Notes: generated by a model not told the origin, from the letters alone. A stretch of 64,000 nt of DNA from Parvimonas parva (GCF_016552165.1 NZ_JACVDA010000007.1:18908-82907); one strand, 5' to 3'. Positions 1 through 7,482 are shown, counted from the first letter of the stretch. Numbers and translations are program-made.

Positions 1-1152
1 TTCGATGAGAATATTGCTGAAATAAAGGAAGAAATTGAAGAGCTAAACGGTTTAGAACTTGAAACCTTAGATGAAGAATTTATCGAGAATGAAATTGATA
101 AATTTAATAACAGTCAAACAATTTTATCATGTTGTTCAAATTTAGTTGAACTTTTTGACGGAGAAAATTCAGAATTGAATATTTTTTCTTTCTTAAATGA
201 AATAAATAGAAATGTTTTGTTGTTGGAAGAAAATGATAAAAATGTTAAATTTAGTGAGGATTTAGAAAATATTTCTTTTGAATTAAAAGAACTTTTCGAA
301 AAATTACAAAATTATCATTCAAGTATTTATATTGACGAAGAGAGTTTGATGATTTTACAAGAAAAATTTAATCTTTTGAATGACTTAAAGAGGAAACATA
401 GAACGGATAAAAAAGGTCTTATAAAGTATAAAAATTCTTTGGAAGAAGATTTATATTTGCTTGAGCATTCAAAGGATATGCTTTTAGAAGAGAACAATAA
501 ACTTAAAACTTTGAGCAATGAATATAAAAATCTTGCAAATGAAATTTCAAATATAAGAAAAGAAATTGCAATAAAATTAGAAAAATTAATTGAGAAAGAA
601 CTTTTAGATTTGGATTTAAAAAATTCAATTTTTAAAATAGATATAAAGACGAACAATAAAATTACACATATTGGTTTTGATGAAGTGAATTTCTTAATCT
701 CTACAAATAAAGGAGAGGCTTTACAAGAGATTTACAAGATTGCATCAGGTGGAGAAATGAGCCGTATTATGTTGGGCTTTAAAAAAGTTTTATCCGATAG
801 AGATAAGATTTCAACTCTTGTATTTGATGAAATTGATACGGGTATAAGTGGTGTAACGGCTCAAATTGTTGGAGAAAAACTTGCTGAAATTTCTAAAAAT
901 CATCAACTTTTAGTAATTTCTCATTTACCACAAATTGCAGTTTTATCCGATACACATTTTATAATCAGTAAAGAAACTGTTGGATATACAACTTTGTCAA
1001 AAGTTTTATGTGCAGATTATGAAGATAAGGTTATGGAGATTTCAAGACTTATAGGGGGAGCAAATATCAACGAAACAACTATAAGACAGTCTAAAGAAAT
1101 GATAAGAATAGCTGATGAGAAAAAGGAAAAATTAAGATGTATAAAAAAATAA
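1..1152 (+). CDS. recN: DNA repair protein RecN, C-terminal part (5' end outside window)
   Basis: The reading frame is open from base 1, so the gene begins upstream of the window. The visible part covers a long coiled-coil stretch and then the C-terminal ATPase half. The diagnostic block is near the end: ASGGEMSRIMLG (ABC-type signature) followed by LVFDEIDTGISG (Walker B) and VISHLPQIA (switch histidine). RecN is an SMC-like ATPase that gathers DNA ends in recombinational repair. The stop overlaps the next gene by 16 bp, which suggests translational coupling. A TTG at 175 is in frame but is internal to the protein, not a start. Confidence 0.95.
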   Translation, partial: FDENIAEIKEEIEELNGLELETLDEEFIENEIDKFNNSQTILSCCSNLVELFDGENSELNIFSFLNEINRNVLLLEENDKNVKFSEDLENISFELKELFEKLQNYHSSIYIDEESLMILQEKFNLLNDLKRKHRTDKKGLIKYKNSLEEDLYLLEHSKDMLLEENNKLKTLSNEYKNLANEISNIRKEIAIKLEKLIEKELLDLDLKNSIFKIDIKTNNKITHIGFDEVNFLISTNKGEALQEIYKIASGGEMSRIMLGFKKVLSDRDKISTLVFDEIDTGISGVTAQIVGEKLAEISKNHQLLVISHLPQIAVLSDTHFIISKETVGYTTLSKVLCADYEDKVMEISRLIGGANINETTIRQSKEMIRIADEKKEKLRCIKK

Positions 1153-1655
1153 AAACAGAAGAAATTTTTAAGGGTAGAATTTTAGATTTAAAACTCGAAT
1201 ATTTTGAAACTGAAGAAAAAGTTTTGAAAAGAGAAATTGTTGAGCATAAAGATGCTGTTGCCATTTTCCCGATTGACAAAGACGGTTATGTTTATTTAGT
1301 AAAACAATTTAGATTTCCGGTTGAAATGGACGTTTTGGAAATTCCTGCAGGACTTGTTGAAGATGGAGAAAATCACGAAGAAACTGCTCTTAGGGAATTG
1401 CAAGAGGAGATTGGTTTTAGTTCAAAAAATTTAGAAAAAGTTTTTGAAGGATATAATAGCATTGGATTTTGTACTGAAAAAACAGTAATTTATAGAGCTT
1501 GTGATTTGTTTTCTTCTAAATTACCTGAAGATGATGATGAGAATTTAAGTATTGTAAAAATTCATTTTGAGGATTTAAAGAAAATGTATTTTAATGGAGA
1601 GATAAATGATTTTAAAACGGCTATGGCTATTTTAAATGAAATGAATAGGAGGTAG
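1137..1655 (+). CDS. NUDIX hydrolase, ADP-ribose pyrophosphatase type
   Basis: This 172-residue protein carries a complete Nudix box at residues 72-94 (G-x5-E-x7-REL-x-EE-x-G). The preceding segment, VYLVKQFRFPVEMDVLEIPAG, is typical of the NudF/ADP-ribose pyrophosphatase branch, which hydrolyses ADP-ribose to AMP and ribose 5-phosphate. The start overlaps the end of recN by 16 bp and the stop is 1 bp before the next gene, so it sits in the recN-scpAB operon. Substrate assignment is by family resemblance only. Confidence 0.88.
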   Translation: MYKKIKTEEIFKGRILDLKLEYFETEEKVLKREIVEHKDAVAIFPIDKDGYVYLVKQFRFPVEMDVLEIPAGLVEDGENHEETALRELQEEIGFSSKNLEKVFEGYNSIGFCTEKTVIYRACDLFSSKLPEDDDENLSIVKIHFEDLKKMYFNGEINDFKTAMAILNEMNRR

Positions 1656-1656
1656 T

Positions 1657-2268
1657 ATGGACTTTTTAATGGAACATTTAGTTGTCGCTATTGCTATAAT
1701 GTTTGTAATTATAGCTTGTAGAATTTTTCAAGCAAATGTTGCTTTGGCTTTAGGAGATGATACACCAAAACTTAACGGAGCAACAAGTTTAAATCCCGTT
1801 AATCATATTGATATAACTGGTTTTATTTGTTTCTTGCTTTTTAAATTTGGTTGGGCTAAGCCTTTACAAGTAAATGTGGGTAATTTTAAAAATAGATTTT
1901 GGGGAAAAATAATTTATTCTTTATCAAATGCTGTTATGTGTTTTTTAATAGCTTTGATTTCAGCAATAATTTATTTGATGATAGGCTCAAAAAGTGTATT
2001 TTTATTTATGCTTTTTAGAGATGTTTTTTCAATTAGCATTGTATTTGGAATTATCGGTTTGATACCTTTACCACCTTTTGACGGCGCAATTTTTGTAAGT
2101 GCATTTTTATCAAGAGAAGTTGAATATGAATATTTTAAACTTTCAAGCTATACAACTTTCATTTTACTTGCTCTTATATTGACTAGAACTTTCGGAATCT
2201 TTTTAACTCCTGCAGTTCAAACTGTTGGTGGATTTATCCTTAAAATAGCGTCTATGTTGGTAATGTAA
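1657..2268 (+). CDS. Site-2 protease (M50) family membrane protein lacking the HExxH zinc motif
   Basis: This 203-residue protein has about five membrane segments and the frame of the small M50 family usually encoded just before scpA. It keeps the family landmarks: LNPVNHIDITG (residues 46-56), KFGWAKPLQVN and IPLPPFDGA (the third-ligand Asp region). Where active members have HExxH in the first helix, this protein reads CRIFQ (residues 22-26), so both zinc histidines and the catalytic glutamate are absent. I infer a pseudoprotease. Its stop overlaps the scpA start by 1 bp. The reading frame is intact, so this is not simple decay. Confidence 0.8.
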   Translation: MDFLMEHLVVAIAIMFVIIACRIFQANVALALGDDTPKLNGATSLNPVNHIDITGFICFLLFKFGWAKPLQVNVGNFKNRFWGKIIYSLSNAVMCFLIALISAIIYLMIGSKSVFLFMLFRDVFSISIVFGIIGLIPLPPFDGAIFVSAFLSREVEYEYFKLSSYTTFILLALILTRTFGIFLTPAVQTVGGFILKIASMLVM

Positions 2269-3002
2269 TGGAATTAGTTGTTAATTTAGATGCATATTCA
2301 GGACCTTTGGATTTGCTACTTGATTTGATTTCAAAACAAAAAGTTGATATATACGATATTGAGATAAGTAAGATTACAAAGTATTATCTTGAAGTAATAG
2401 AAAATTCCGTTTATGGAGAAGATACGGATATATCAGCTTTTTTACTTATGTCTAGCACTTTGGTTGAAATAAAATCGAGAAGTCTTATTCCAAAAGTTAC
2501 AGATGAAGAAGATGAAGAGATTGTTACAAAAGAACAGCTTATCGAAAGACTTATAGAGTATAGAAAGTTTAAAAAAGTTGGAGAATACTTTAAAAACTTA
2601 GAAACCGAGGGAAGTAAAGCATATTCAAAAATGCAATCGGATATAACCGAGTACATTACAGAGAATAAGGAAATTATTTTAAATACTGATGTGAATTTAC
2701 TTTTGACTTTAATGGAAAATATAATAAATCAATATAAGAACAAGATAGAAGAAAATTCTTTTGAAAAAATTATAGAAAAAGATTTGTTTCCAATAGAAAA
2801 GTATATTTCTATGATAAAGACAAAAATTTTTGAAAAGAAAGAAGTTTATTTTGAAGATTTAATTTTTTATAACGGAACAAAAAGTGAGCTTATAACAATT
2901 TTTATGTCTATTTTAGAACTTGTAAAAAATAATTTTGTAAGTATTTTTCAAGATAAAGATAAGAATATTAAACTTAATTTAGTGGGTGATGATGTTGAAT
3001 AG
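2268..3002 (+). CDS. scpA: Segregation and condensation protein A
   Basis: This 244-residue kleisin-type subunit bridges the SMC heads and binds ScpB in the bacterial condensin complex. The N-terminus YSGPLDLLLDLISKQKVDIYDI is the ScpA signature, and the C-terminal winged-helix segment (EVYFEDLIFYNGTKSELITIFMSILELV) is present. Length is normal. The end overlaps scpB by 17 bp and the start overlaps the M50-like gene by 1 bp, so the cluster is tightly coupled. Confidence 0.95.
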   Translation: MELVVNLDAYSGPLDLLLDLISKQKVDIYDIEISKITKYYLEVIENSVYGEDTDISAFLLMSSTLVEIKSRSLIPKVTDEEDEEIVTKEQLIERLIEYRKFKKVGEYFKNLETEGSKAYSKMQSDITEYITENKEIILNTDVNLLLTLMENIINQYKNKIEENSFEKIIEKDLFPIEKYISMIKTKIFEKKEVYFEDLIFYNGTKSELITIFMSILELVKNNFVSIFQDKDKNIKLNLVGDDVE

Positions 3003-3573
3003 TAGAGAATATAAACAAGTTATCGAGCAGTTGCTATTCGTTTATGGCGACCCTTTAAAGATTGATGATATAGCAAAAGTTTTGGAAATTTCTGTAAAAG
3101 AGGCGAGCGTTTTAGCTGATGAACTTGTAGAAGAATTTGAATTTCAAAAGAGAGGACTTTTTATTCAAAAAATTTCTAATCACTATCAGATAAAGACCAG
3201 AAAAGAATTTCACGAGATTATTTCAAAGCTTTTTGAAAAAGTAACGATGAAACATTTAACGAACTCTACTTTAGAAACTTTGGCGATTATTGCTTACAAA
3301 CAGCCGATAACCAGACAAGAGATTGAAGAGATAAGAGGTGTTAAGTGTAACAGCTCAATAGAAACTTTGCTTTCAAAGGATTTTATTGCAGAGGCAGGCA
3401 GACTTGATAGAATTGGAAAACCGATAATTTATAAGACTACTCTAAACTTTTTAAATCAATTTAATTTGAAATCTTTAAAAGATTTGCCCGATATAGAGAA
3501 ATTTATTTCTGATGAAGAAAAAAATCAAATAGTTGAAGATGAAAATATGGAAATAGAAGATGAGAATAAATAA
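2986..3573 (+). CDS. scpB: Segregation and condensation protein B
   Basis: This 195-residue protein consists of two winged-helix domains. The block NSTLETLAIIAYKQPITRQE and the following IRGVKCNSSIETLLSKDFIAEAGRLDRIGKPI are the ScpB signature. It partners with ScpA and SMC in chromosome condensation. The start is ambiguous: GTG at 2986 or the ATGs at 2989 and 2992, all inside the scpA end. The acidic C-terminal tail is common in the family. Confidence 0.95.
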   Translation: MMMLNSREYKQVIEQLLFVYGDPLKIDDIAKVLEISVKEASVLADELVEEFEFQKRGLFIQKISNHYQIKTRKEFHEIISKLFEKVTMKHLTNSTLETLAIIAYKQPITRQEIEEIRGVKCNSSIETLLSKDFIAEAGRLDRIGKPIIYKTTLNFLNQFNLKSLKDLPDIEKFISDEEKNQIVEDENMEIEDENK

Positions 3574-4252
3574 ATTTATTGCAAATTCAGGATATTGTTC
3601 AAGAAGAAGTGCAGATTTGCTTTTAGAAAATGGAAAAGTTTTTGTAAATGGAAAGGTTGCACAAAAAGGTCTTGACGTTTCACAAGAGGATGAAATTGTG
3701 GTTGAGGGAAAGAAGATTAGTTTAGAGAAAGAAAAGAGGTATTTTCTTTTAAATAAGCCTGTTGGTTATGCAAGTACTCTTAAAGACCCTTTCGAAGATA
3801 AAGTTGTAGTTGATTTAATAGAGTCTAAAGAGAGAATTTATCCAGTTGGACGACTTGATAAAGACAGCTTTGGACTTTTGCTTTTAACAAATGATGGAGA
3901 TTTGGCTTTTAAGCTGACTCATCCAAGCCATAATGTCGAAAAGGAATATATCGTAAAAGTTGATAAAACTTTAAAAGAGAGCGATTTAAAAAAATTATCG
4001 AATGGAATAATGCTTGAAGGGAAAATTACAAGAAAAGCAAGATTTGAAATTTTTGATTTTAAAAATAATATGGCGAAAGTTTTTTTGAAAGAGGGCAGAA
4101 ATAGGCAGATAAGAAAAATGTTTAAAACTTTGGACTATGAAGTTGTTTCTCTTGAGAGAATTGCCTTTGGGAAAATAAAACTTGGAAATTTAAAAATAGG
4201 AAATTATAGAGAACTTAATAGAGAAGAAATAGAATATTTAAGGAGTTTGTAA
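3560..4252 (+). CDS. rluB: 23S rRNA pseudouridine synthase, RluB/RsuA family
   Basis: The 230-residue protein has an N-terminal S4 RNA-binding domain (MRINKFIANSGYCSRRSAD) followed by the synthase domain. The catalytic aspartate lies in GRLDKDSFGLLLLTNDG, and GRNRQIRKMF near the C-terminus is the RluB/RsuA hallmark. It isomerises uridine in 23S rRNA (helix 89 in characterised RluB). It overlaps scpB by 14 bp and the following gene by 1 bp. The scpA-scpB-rluB order is conserved across Firmicutes. Confidence 0.93.
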   Translation: MRINKFIANSGYCSRRSADLLLENGKVFVNGKVAQKGLDVSQEDEIVVEGKKISLEKEKRYFLLNKPVGYASTLKDPFEDKVVVDLIESKERIYPVGRLDKDSFGLLLLTNDGDLAFKLTHPSHNVEKEYIVKVDKTLKESDLKKLSNGIMLEGKITRKARFEIFDFKNNMAKVFLKEGRNRQIRKMFKTLDYEVVSLERIAFGKIKLGNLKIGNYRELNREEIEYLRSL

Positions 4253-4641
4253 TGATAGGATTGAAAAATGCTACCCCGGAAGAGTTTGAAGAACTTTATG
4301 TTAAATACGGAATTAGTGGCAGTATGGACTTATCCATTCCAACATTTTATTTCAGTTTGGTTATGGAAGAAAATATAATCGGATATGTAAAACTTACCTT
4401 TAGAGATGAGGACTATTATTTGGAAGAAATAAAATATGATGAGGGGATGGAAAGATTTAACAGATTTTTCTTAAAATGTATTGCTTATAAAATATATTTA
4501 AAAGAGAAAAAAACTTTTTATTCAAGAATATTTTTTGACGGAATTTTAGGAATAACTAAAAAAGAAGAAAATTTATATATCTGTGATATTGAAGAAATTT
4601 TAGAACAAGGAAAGAGTTGCAGTGGGTGTAAAAATAAATAA
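4252..4641 (+). CDS. Conserved hypothetical protein with C-terminal CxxC
   Basis: I do not recognise this 129-residue protein. It has a soluble alpha/beta look: TPEEFEELYVKYGISG at the N-terminus, then strands resembling a reduced acetyltransferase (GNAT) fold (ENIIGYVKLTFRDEDYYLEEIKY). No acetyl-CoA binding loop is visible. It ends in SCSGCKNK, a possible metal or redox site. It overlaps rluB by 1 bp and mnmM by 20 bp, so it is a translated member of the operon. Confidence 0.6.
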   Translation: MIGLKNATPEEFEELYVKYGISGSMDLSIPTFYFSLVMEENIIGYVKLTFRDEDYYLEEIKYDEGMERFNRFFLKCIAYKIYLKEKKTFYSRIFFDGILGITKKEENLYICDIEEILEQGKSCSGCKNK

Positions 4642-5176
4642 TACAAAAACTTTAATAGAATTTTTTATGCAAAGTTATGTTGAAAATGTCGAAGTTGCTG
4701 TGGATATGACAGTTGGAAACGGCTTTGATTCTAAAAATATTTTAGAGATTTTAAAGCCAAAAAAACTTTATTGTTTCGACATACAACAAGATGCTTTGGA
4801 TAATTCAAAAAAATTGCTTGAAGATTTTTCAAATTATGAATTAATTTTAGAAAATCATAGAGATTTTGACAAGTATGTAAAAGAAAATATTGATTTTGCA
4901 ATGTATAATTTGGGATATTTGCCAAAAGGAGATAAGAATATAACTACAAATGCAGTCGATGTTGAAAAAAGTTTGAAAAAATTATTGGGAAAATTAAATA
5001 AAAACGGAGTAATTTTTATAACTTTCTACATAGGACATTTATGTGGACAAATAGAGAGTGCAGAGATTTCAAGGTTTTTAAAAAATTTGGAACAAAAAGA
5101 ATTTACCGTTCTTAAATTTTTGTTCGAAAATCAAAAAAATAATCCACCTTATGTGGTTATGATTCAAAAGCGTTAG
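4622..5176 (+). CDS. mnmM: tRNA U34 methyltransferase MnmM (YtqB family)
   Basis: This 184-residue class I SAM methyltransferase matches the YtqB/MnmM family: VDMTVGNGFDS (SAM motif I), FDIQQDAL, NLGYLPKGDKNI, FYIGHLCGQIESAEI and the C-terminal FENQKNNPPYVVMIQK. In Bacillus and Staphylococcus MnmM completes the mnm5s2U modification at the tRNA wobble position. It starts with GTG at 4622 inside the previous gene. The stop is 8 bp before crcB. Confidence 0.85.
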   Translation: MGVKINNTKTLIEFFMQSYVENVEVAVDMTVGNGFDSKNILEILKPKKLYCFDIQQDALDNSKKLLEDFSNYELILENHRDFDKYVKENIDFAMYNLGYLPKGDKNITTNAVDVEKSLKKLLGKLNKNGVIFITFYIGHLCGQIESAEISRFLKNLEQKEFTVLKFLFENQKNNPPYVVMIQKR

Positions 5177-5184
5177 AGGTATTT

Positions 5185-5547
5185 ATGATTGAGATTTTAG
5201 TTGTTGGATTAGGTGGAGCTATTGGAGCAATTTTAAGATATTCAATTAGCTTAATTCCATATAAAAATACATTTCCGATTTTAACACTAATAACAAATTT
5301 GCTTGGAGCAATATTAATTGGAATTGTTGTTGGTATTTCGGTTAAAAATAATTGGTCAAAAAACTTAACTTTGTTTTTCAAAACTGGAGTATGTGGAGGC
5401 TTTACAACTTTTTCAACTTTTTCACTAGAAGCAAATAACTTATTTCAAATTAATAAGCCCGTTATGGCAATAATTTATATAATATTGAGTGTTGTATTAT
5501 GTTTGCTTGGCGTTATGTTTGGGATTTTTATTTCAAGTAGAAATTAA
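5185..5547 (+). CDS. crcB: Fluoride ion channel CrcB/FluC
   Basis: This 120-residue protein has four predicted membrane helices. The signature GVCGGFTTFSTFS (about residues 69-81) supplies the Phe box and the central sodium site, and TNLLGA carries the pore Asn. FluC works as a dual-topology homodimer exporting fluoride. Only one copy is visible, which fits a homodimer. There is no room for a fluoride riboswitch because only 8 bp separate it from mnmM. Confidence 0.92.
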   Translation: MIEILVVGLGGAIGAILRYSISLIPYKNTFPILTLITNLLGAILIGIVVGISVKNNWSKNLTLFFKTGVCGGFTTFSTFSLEANNLFQINKPVMAIIYIILSVVLCLLGVMFGIFISSRN

Positions 5548-5566
5548 GGAGATAATTTTATTAAAT

Positions 5567-6208
5567 ATGGAGAAAATATATTTTTTATCTGGATTAGGTA
5601 GTAAAATTGAAACTACAACAGAGTTTAATTTAGAATTAAATAAATATGGATATGAAATAAAATATATAGATATTCCGGGACAATATTCAAATATTGATGT
5701 AAATATAAAAAATGAAAAAGAATTTTTAGATTGGATTAAATCGGTTATTCCAAAAAATTCTTTAGTAATGGGTTATTCCTTAGGAGCAGACTTATTATTA
5801 AAGTTTTCAAGATTTTTATATGCGAAAAAAATAATTATCTTAGATGGTGGAATTTTTGAAGATGATTATATGAAAACTACCTTGGAGGAAGAAAAAGAAT
5901 ACTCAAGAAATTATATTTTAGAAAATGGTTTGAATATGGATATAAATATAATATCTTCTTTATTTGACATAAGGTATGATGATTACAAAGATATATTTTC
6001 ACTAGGATTGAAAGATGAAATTTTATTGCTTTTATCTGATTTACCTAAAGATGCTCATGAGTATAAAAATAAAAAAGTTGAAAAATATAAAAAGACAGGA
6101 AGTAAAAATATAAAAGTTTATTTTATAGAAAATACTACACATAATTTTTATACAGAAAAGCCAAAAGAAATAGCAACTAAAATTTCAGAGTTTTTAAAGC
6201 GAAATTAA
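5567..6208 (+). CDS. Alpha/beta hydrolase family protein
   Basis: The protein is 213 residues from ATG 5567, which has AAGGAG upstream (5546-5551, a rather long 15-bp gap). The frame stays open upstream into crcB, but that extension is crcB sequence in another frame. The nucleophile elbow GYSLGAD (Gly-x-Ser-x-Gly) and a late histidine in ENTTHNFYTEKPKE fit a serine hydrolase. FLSGLGSK at the N-terminus is the first strand and oxyanion loop. Substrate unknown. Confidence 0.7.
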   Translation: MEKIYFLSGLGSKIETTTEFNLELNKYGYEIKYIDIPGQYSNIDVNIKNEKEFLDWIKSVIPKNSLVMGYSLGADLLLKFSRFLYAKKIIILDGGIFEDDYMKTTLEEEKEYSRNYILENGLNMDINIISSLFDIRYDDYKDIFSLGLKDEILLLLSDLPKDAHEYKNKKVEKYKKTGSKNIKVYFIENTTHNFYTEKPKEIATKISEFLKRN

Positions 6209-6214
6209 AAATTG

Positions 6215-6243
6215 TTGACTAAATTAAAAAAATACTTTATAAT
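6215..6243 (+). promoter_or_regulatory. Sigma-A promoter for tRNA-Ser and SRP RNA
   Basis: TTGACT at 6215-6220 and TATAAT at 6238-6243 are separated by 17 bp. Transcription would start about 10 bp upstream of the tRNA 5' end at 6257. No second promoter fits between the tRNA and the SRP RNA. Confidence 0.85.
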
Positions 6244-6256
6244 ATATAAGTATTGT

Positions 6257-6347
6257 GGAGAGCTGTCCGAGTGGTCGAAGGAGCACGATTGGAAATCGTG
6301 TAAACGTCAAAAGCGTTTCGAGGGTTCAAATCCCTCGCTCTCCGCCA
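6257..6347 (+). tRNA. tRNA-Ser (GGA anticodon), CCA encoded
   Basis: The acceptor stem GGAGAGC pairs with GCTCTCC at 6337-6343, followed by discriminator G and encoded CCA. The anticodon loop TTGGAAA gives anticodon GGA. A long variable arm (AACGTCAAAAGCGTT region) is the class II feature of tRNA-Ser. The T arm GAGGGTTCAAATCCCTC is complete. Confidence 0.97.
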
Positions 6348-6615
6348 TGCACTAGGTGGGGTGTTAGCAGTACCCTGTAACCTGCAATCTGCTATAGCAG
6401 GACTGAATTCCCAAGTTAGATTTTCAAGGGGTGTAGCCGACTTTTGAAAGTGGTGTTGACGAGTGGGTCCTTACGCAATAGAGCTTTACGAACCTGGTCA
6501 GGTCTTGACGGAAGCAGCCATAAGTAAAATACTCTATGTGCCGTAAGATTGCTTACTCTGAGCTAACTACAAAGGTACCGTACATTTTTTGTTAAGCAAC
6601 CTTGGGTGTGCTTAC
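6348..6615 (+). ncRNA. ffs: Signal recognition particle RNA, large Bacillus-type with Alu domain
   Basis: The 5' part (CTAGGTGGGGTGTTAGCAG, then CCTGTAACCTGCAAT) matches the Alu domain of the Bacillus scRNA. The conserved domain IV that binds Ffh is at about 6490-6520 (CCTGGTCAGGTCTTGACGG, GAAGCAGCC). The 3' part contains GAGCTAACTAC and the closing GTGC at 6608-6611, which pairs with GCAC at 6349-6352. About 268 nt. It abuts the tRNA-Ser 3' CCA with no spacer. Confidence 0.93.
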
Positions 6616-6621
6616 ATAGTA

Positions 6622-6652
6622 AAGAGTTATCTGTAAAGATAGCTCTTTTTTT
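6622..6652 (+). terminator. Intrinsic terminator after SRP RNA
   Basis: A 10-bp stem (AAGAGTTATC with GATAGCTCTT, one G-U pair) is followed by a run of T residues. Confidence 0.88.
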
Positions 6653-6708
6653 ATACGAGTTTAAATTTTACATTATTTATGATAAAATATACTAAAGAGG
6701 TAGAGTAT

Positions 6709-7065
6709 ATGAAAGTAAAAGATAGCATTAAAGATTTATTGGGAATTAAATCTGAATTATCAGAAATTGAGTATTCAAGACATGGATTGAAAAGACATAT
6801 AGAAAAAAGAAAACATTATGATGTTATAAAATATATTGATGATGTTGAGAATATAATAGAAAATCCGGATTATGTTGGAATAAATCCAAATGAAAATAAA
6901 ATAAGTTTGGAGTATGTGAAATGCCTTGAAAAAAATGTTTTGTTGGCTTTAAAACTAAACAAAACAAAAGATAAATTTTTTATTGCCAGTATGTATACCA
7001 TAAATGATTATAAATTAGAGAGCAGAAAATTTAGTGGAAGATTGAAAAAAGTTGACAAAAAATAA
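6709..7065 (+). CDS. PBECR-like (RNase-fold) protein
   Basis: The protein is 118 residues from ATG 6709, chosen because AGAGG lies 8 bp upstream; the in-frame ATG 6679 has no ribosome site. The layout RHGLKRHIEKRKHY, IIENPDYVGINPNENK, SLEYVKCL, LLALKLNK, FIASMYTINDYKLESR resembles the PBECR3-type barnase/EndoU/RelE-like domain found in phage polyvalent proteins and some toxins. A His-Lys-Arg-His cluster near residue 30 and the late Ser/Tyr/Arg could be catalytic. It stands alone, with no antitoxin beside it. Family assignment is by pattern memory only. Confidence 0.5.
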   Translation: MKVKDSIKDLLGIKSELSEIEYSRHGLKRHIEKRKHYDVIKYIDDVENIIENPDYVGINPNENKISLEYVKCLEKNVLLALKLNKTKDKFFIASMYTINDYKLESRKFSGRLKKVDKK

Positions 7066-7080
7066 AAAAATGGGTATAAT
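7052..7080 (+). promoter_or_regulatory. Sigma-A promoter for unidentified structured RNA
   Basis: TTGACA at 7052-7057 and TATAAT at 7075-7080 with a 17-bp spacer, a consensus match. The -35 box lies inside the last codons of the PBECR-like gene. Confidence 0.85.
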
Positions 7081-7086
7081 ATAAGT

Positions 7087-7218
7087 AACAAATAAGTAGT
7101 TGAGGGCAGAAAGGGTTCCTGCCACACCTTGCAAAAGGTATCTGAGATGTTGGATACACCGACCAACCGACTACTTAAATCAAACACAGGAGAGTTAGAG
7201 CAATCTGGCTCTTTTTTT
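7087..7218 (+). ncRNA. Unidentified structured small RNA, about 130 nt
   Basis: This region lies between a consensus promoter and an intrinsic terminator and has no plausible ORF. A closing stem pairs 7094-7102 (AAGTAGTTG) with 7168-7176 (CGACTACTT). Inside are three hairpins: GGCAG/CTGCC (7105-7109/7119-7123), ACCTT-GCAA-AAGGT (7126-7139) and GTTGG/CCAAC (7149-7153/7163-7167). Together they form a four-way junction. The terminator stem is 7191-7198 with 7205-7212, followed by T6. I do not recognise it as 6S RNA, tmRNA, RNase P, a T-box or any riboswitch class I know. No gene follows on this strand before cas9. Confidence 0.7.
7191..7218 (+). terminator. Intrinsic terminator of the unidentified small RNA
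   Basis: AGAGTTAG pairs with CTGGCTCT (two G-U pairs) around an AGCAAT loop, followed by a T run. Confidence 0.8.
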
Positions 7219-7267
7219 GTGGGAAATTTTAAGGTACATTAAAAAATGATATTAAATAATAAAAATA

Positions 7268-7296
7268 TTGACAAAAATCGTTTATATACTTATAAT
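7268..7296 (+). promoter_or_regulatory. Orphan consensus promoter reading into an IS remnant
   Basis: TTGACA at 7268-7273, 17 bp, TATAAT at 7291-7296. No ORF follows; about 50 bp downstream the sequence becomes an insertion-sequence end. The original transcription unit was probably displaced. Confidence 0.65.
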
Positions 7297-7344
7297 TTAA
7301 CTATGCTATGATAAAAGGTTTTCTTGGTATTAAAATAGTTTTAA

Positions 7345-7447
7345 AAATTGCAAGAATAAATTAGTCACATAAAAAAATTTCTCTAGGTGTTTTGTAATCG
7401 AATATTTTTTTAGGATAATCGTTAATCCAATCTTCAATAAATGCTAC
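7345..7447 (-). pseudogene. Remnant of an insertion-sequence transposase (C-terminal about 28 codons)
   Basis: On the minus strand, codons ending at the stop 7361-7363 read ...FIEDWINDYPKKIFDYKTPR then EIFLCD, the typical C-terminus of an IS30-type transposase. In-frame stops lie immediately upstream (about 7448), so only the tail survives. The same end sequence, about 75 bp and nearly identical from 7345, recurs at 63927-64000. That identifies it as a copy of the same element. Confidence 0.75.
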
Positions 7448-7482
7448 TTATCAAGTGAGTACCCGTGAACCTTGTTGTTTTA

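Noticed and set aside
5185..5547. Fluoride riboswitch upstream of crcB
   Set aside because: Only 8 bp separate crcB from mnmM, and no aptamer sequence is visible.
7087..7180. Small RNA as 6S RNA, TPP riboswitch or preQ1 riboswitch
   Set aside because: It lacks the long 6S rod with central bubble. CTGAGA occurs, but the other TPP elements and the preQ1 core are absent.
7345..7447. Functional transposase at the left IS copy
   Set aside because: Stops lie directly upstream of the last 28 codons and no other part of the gene is present.
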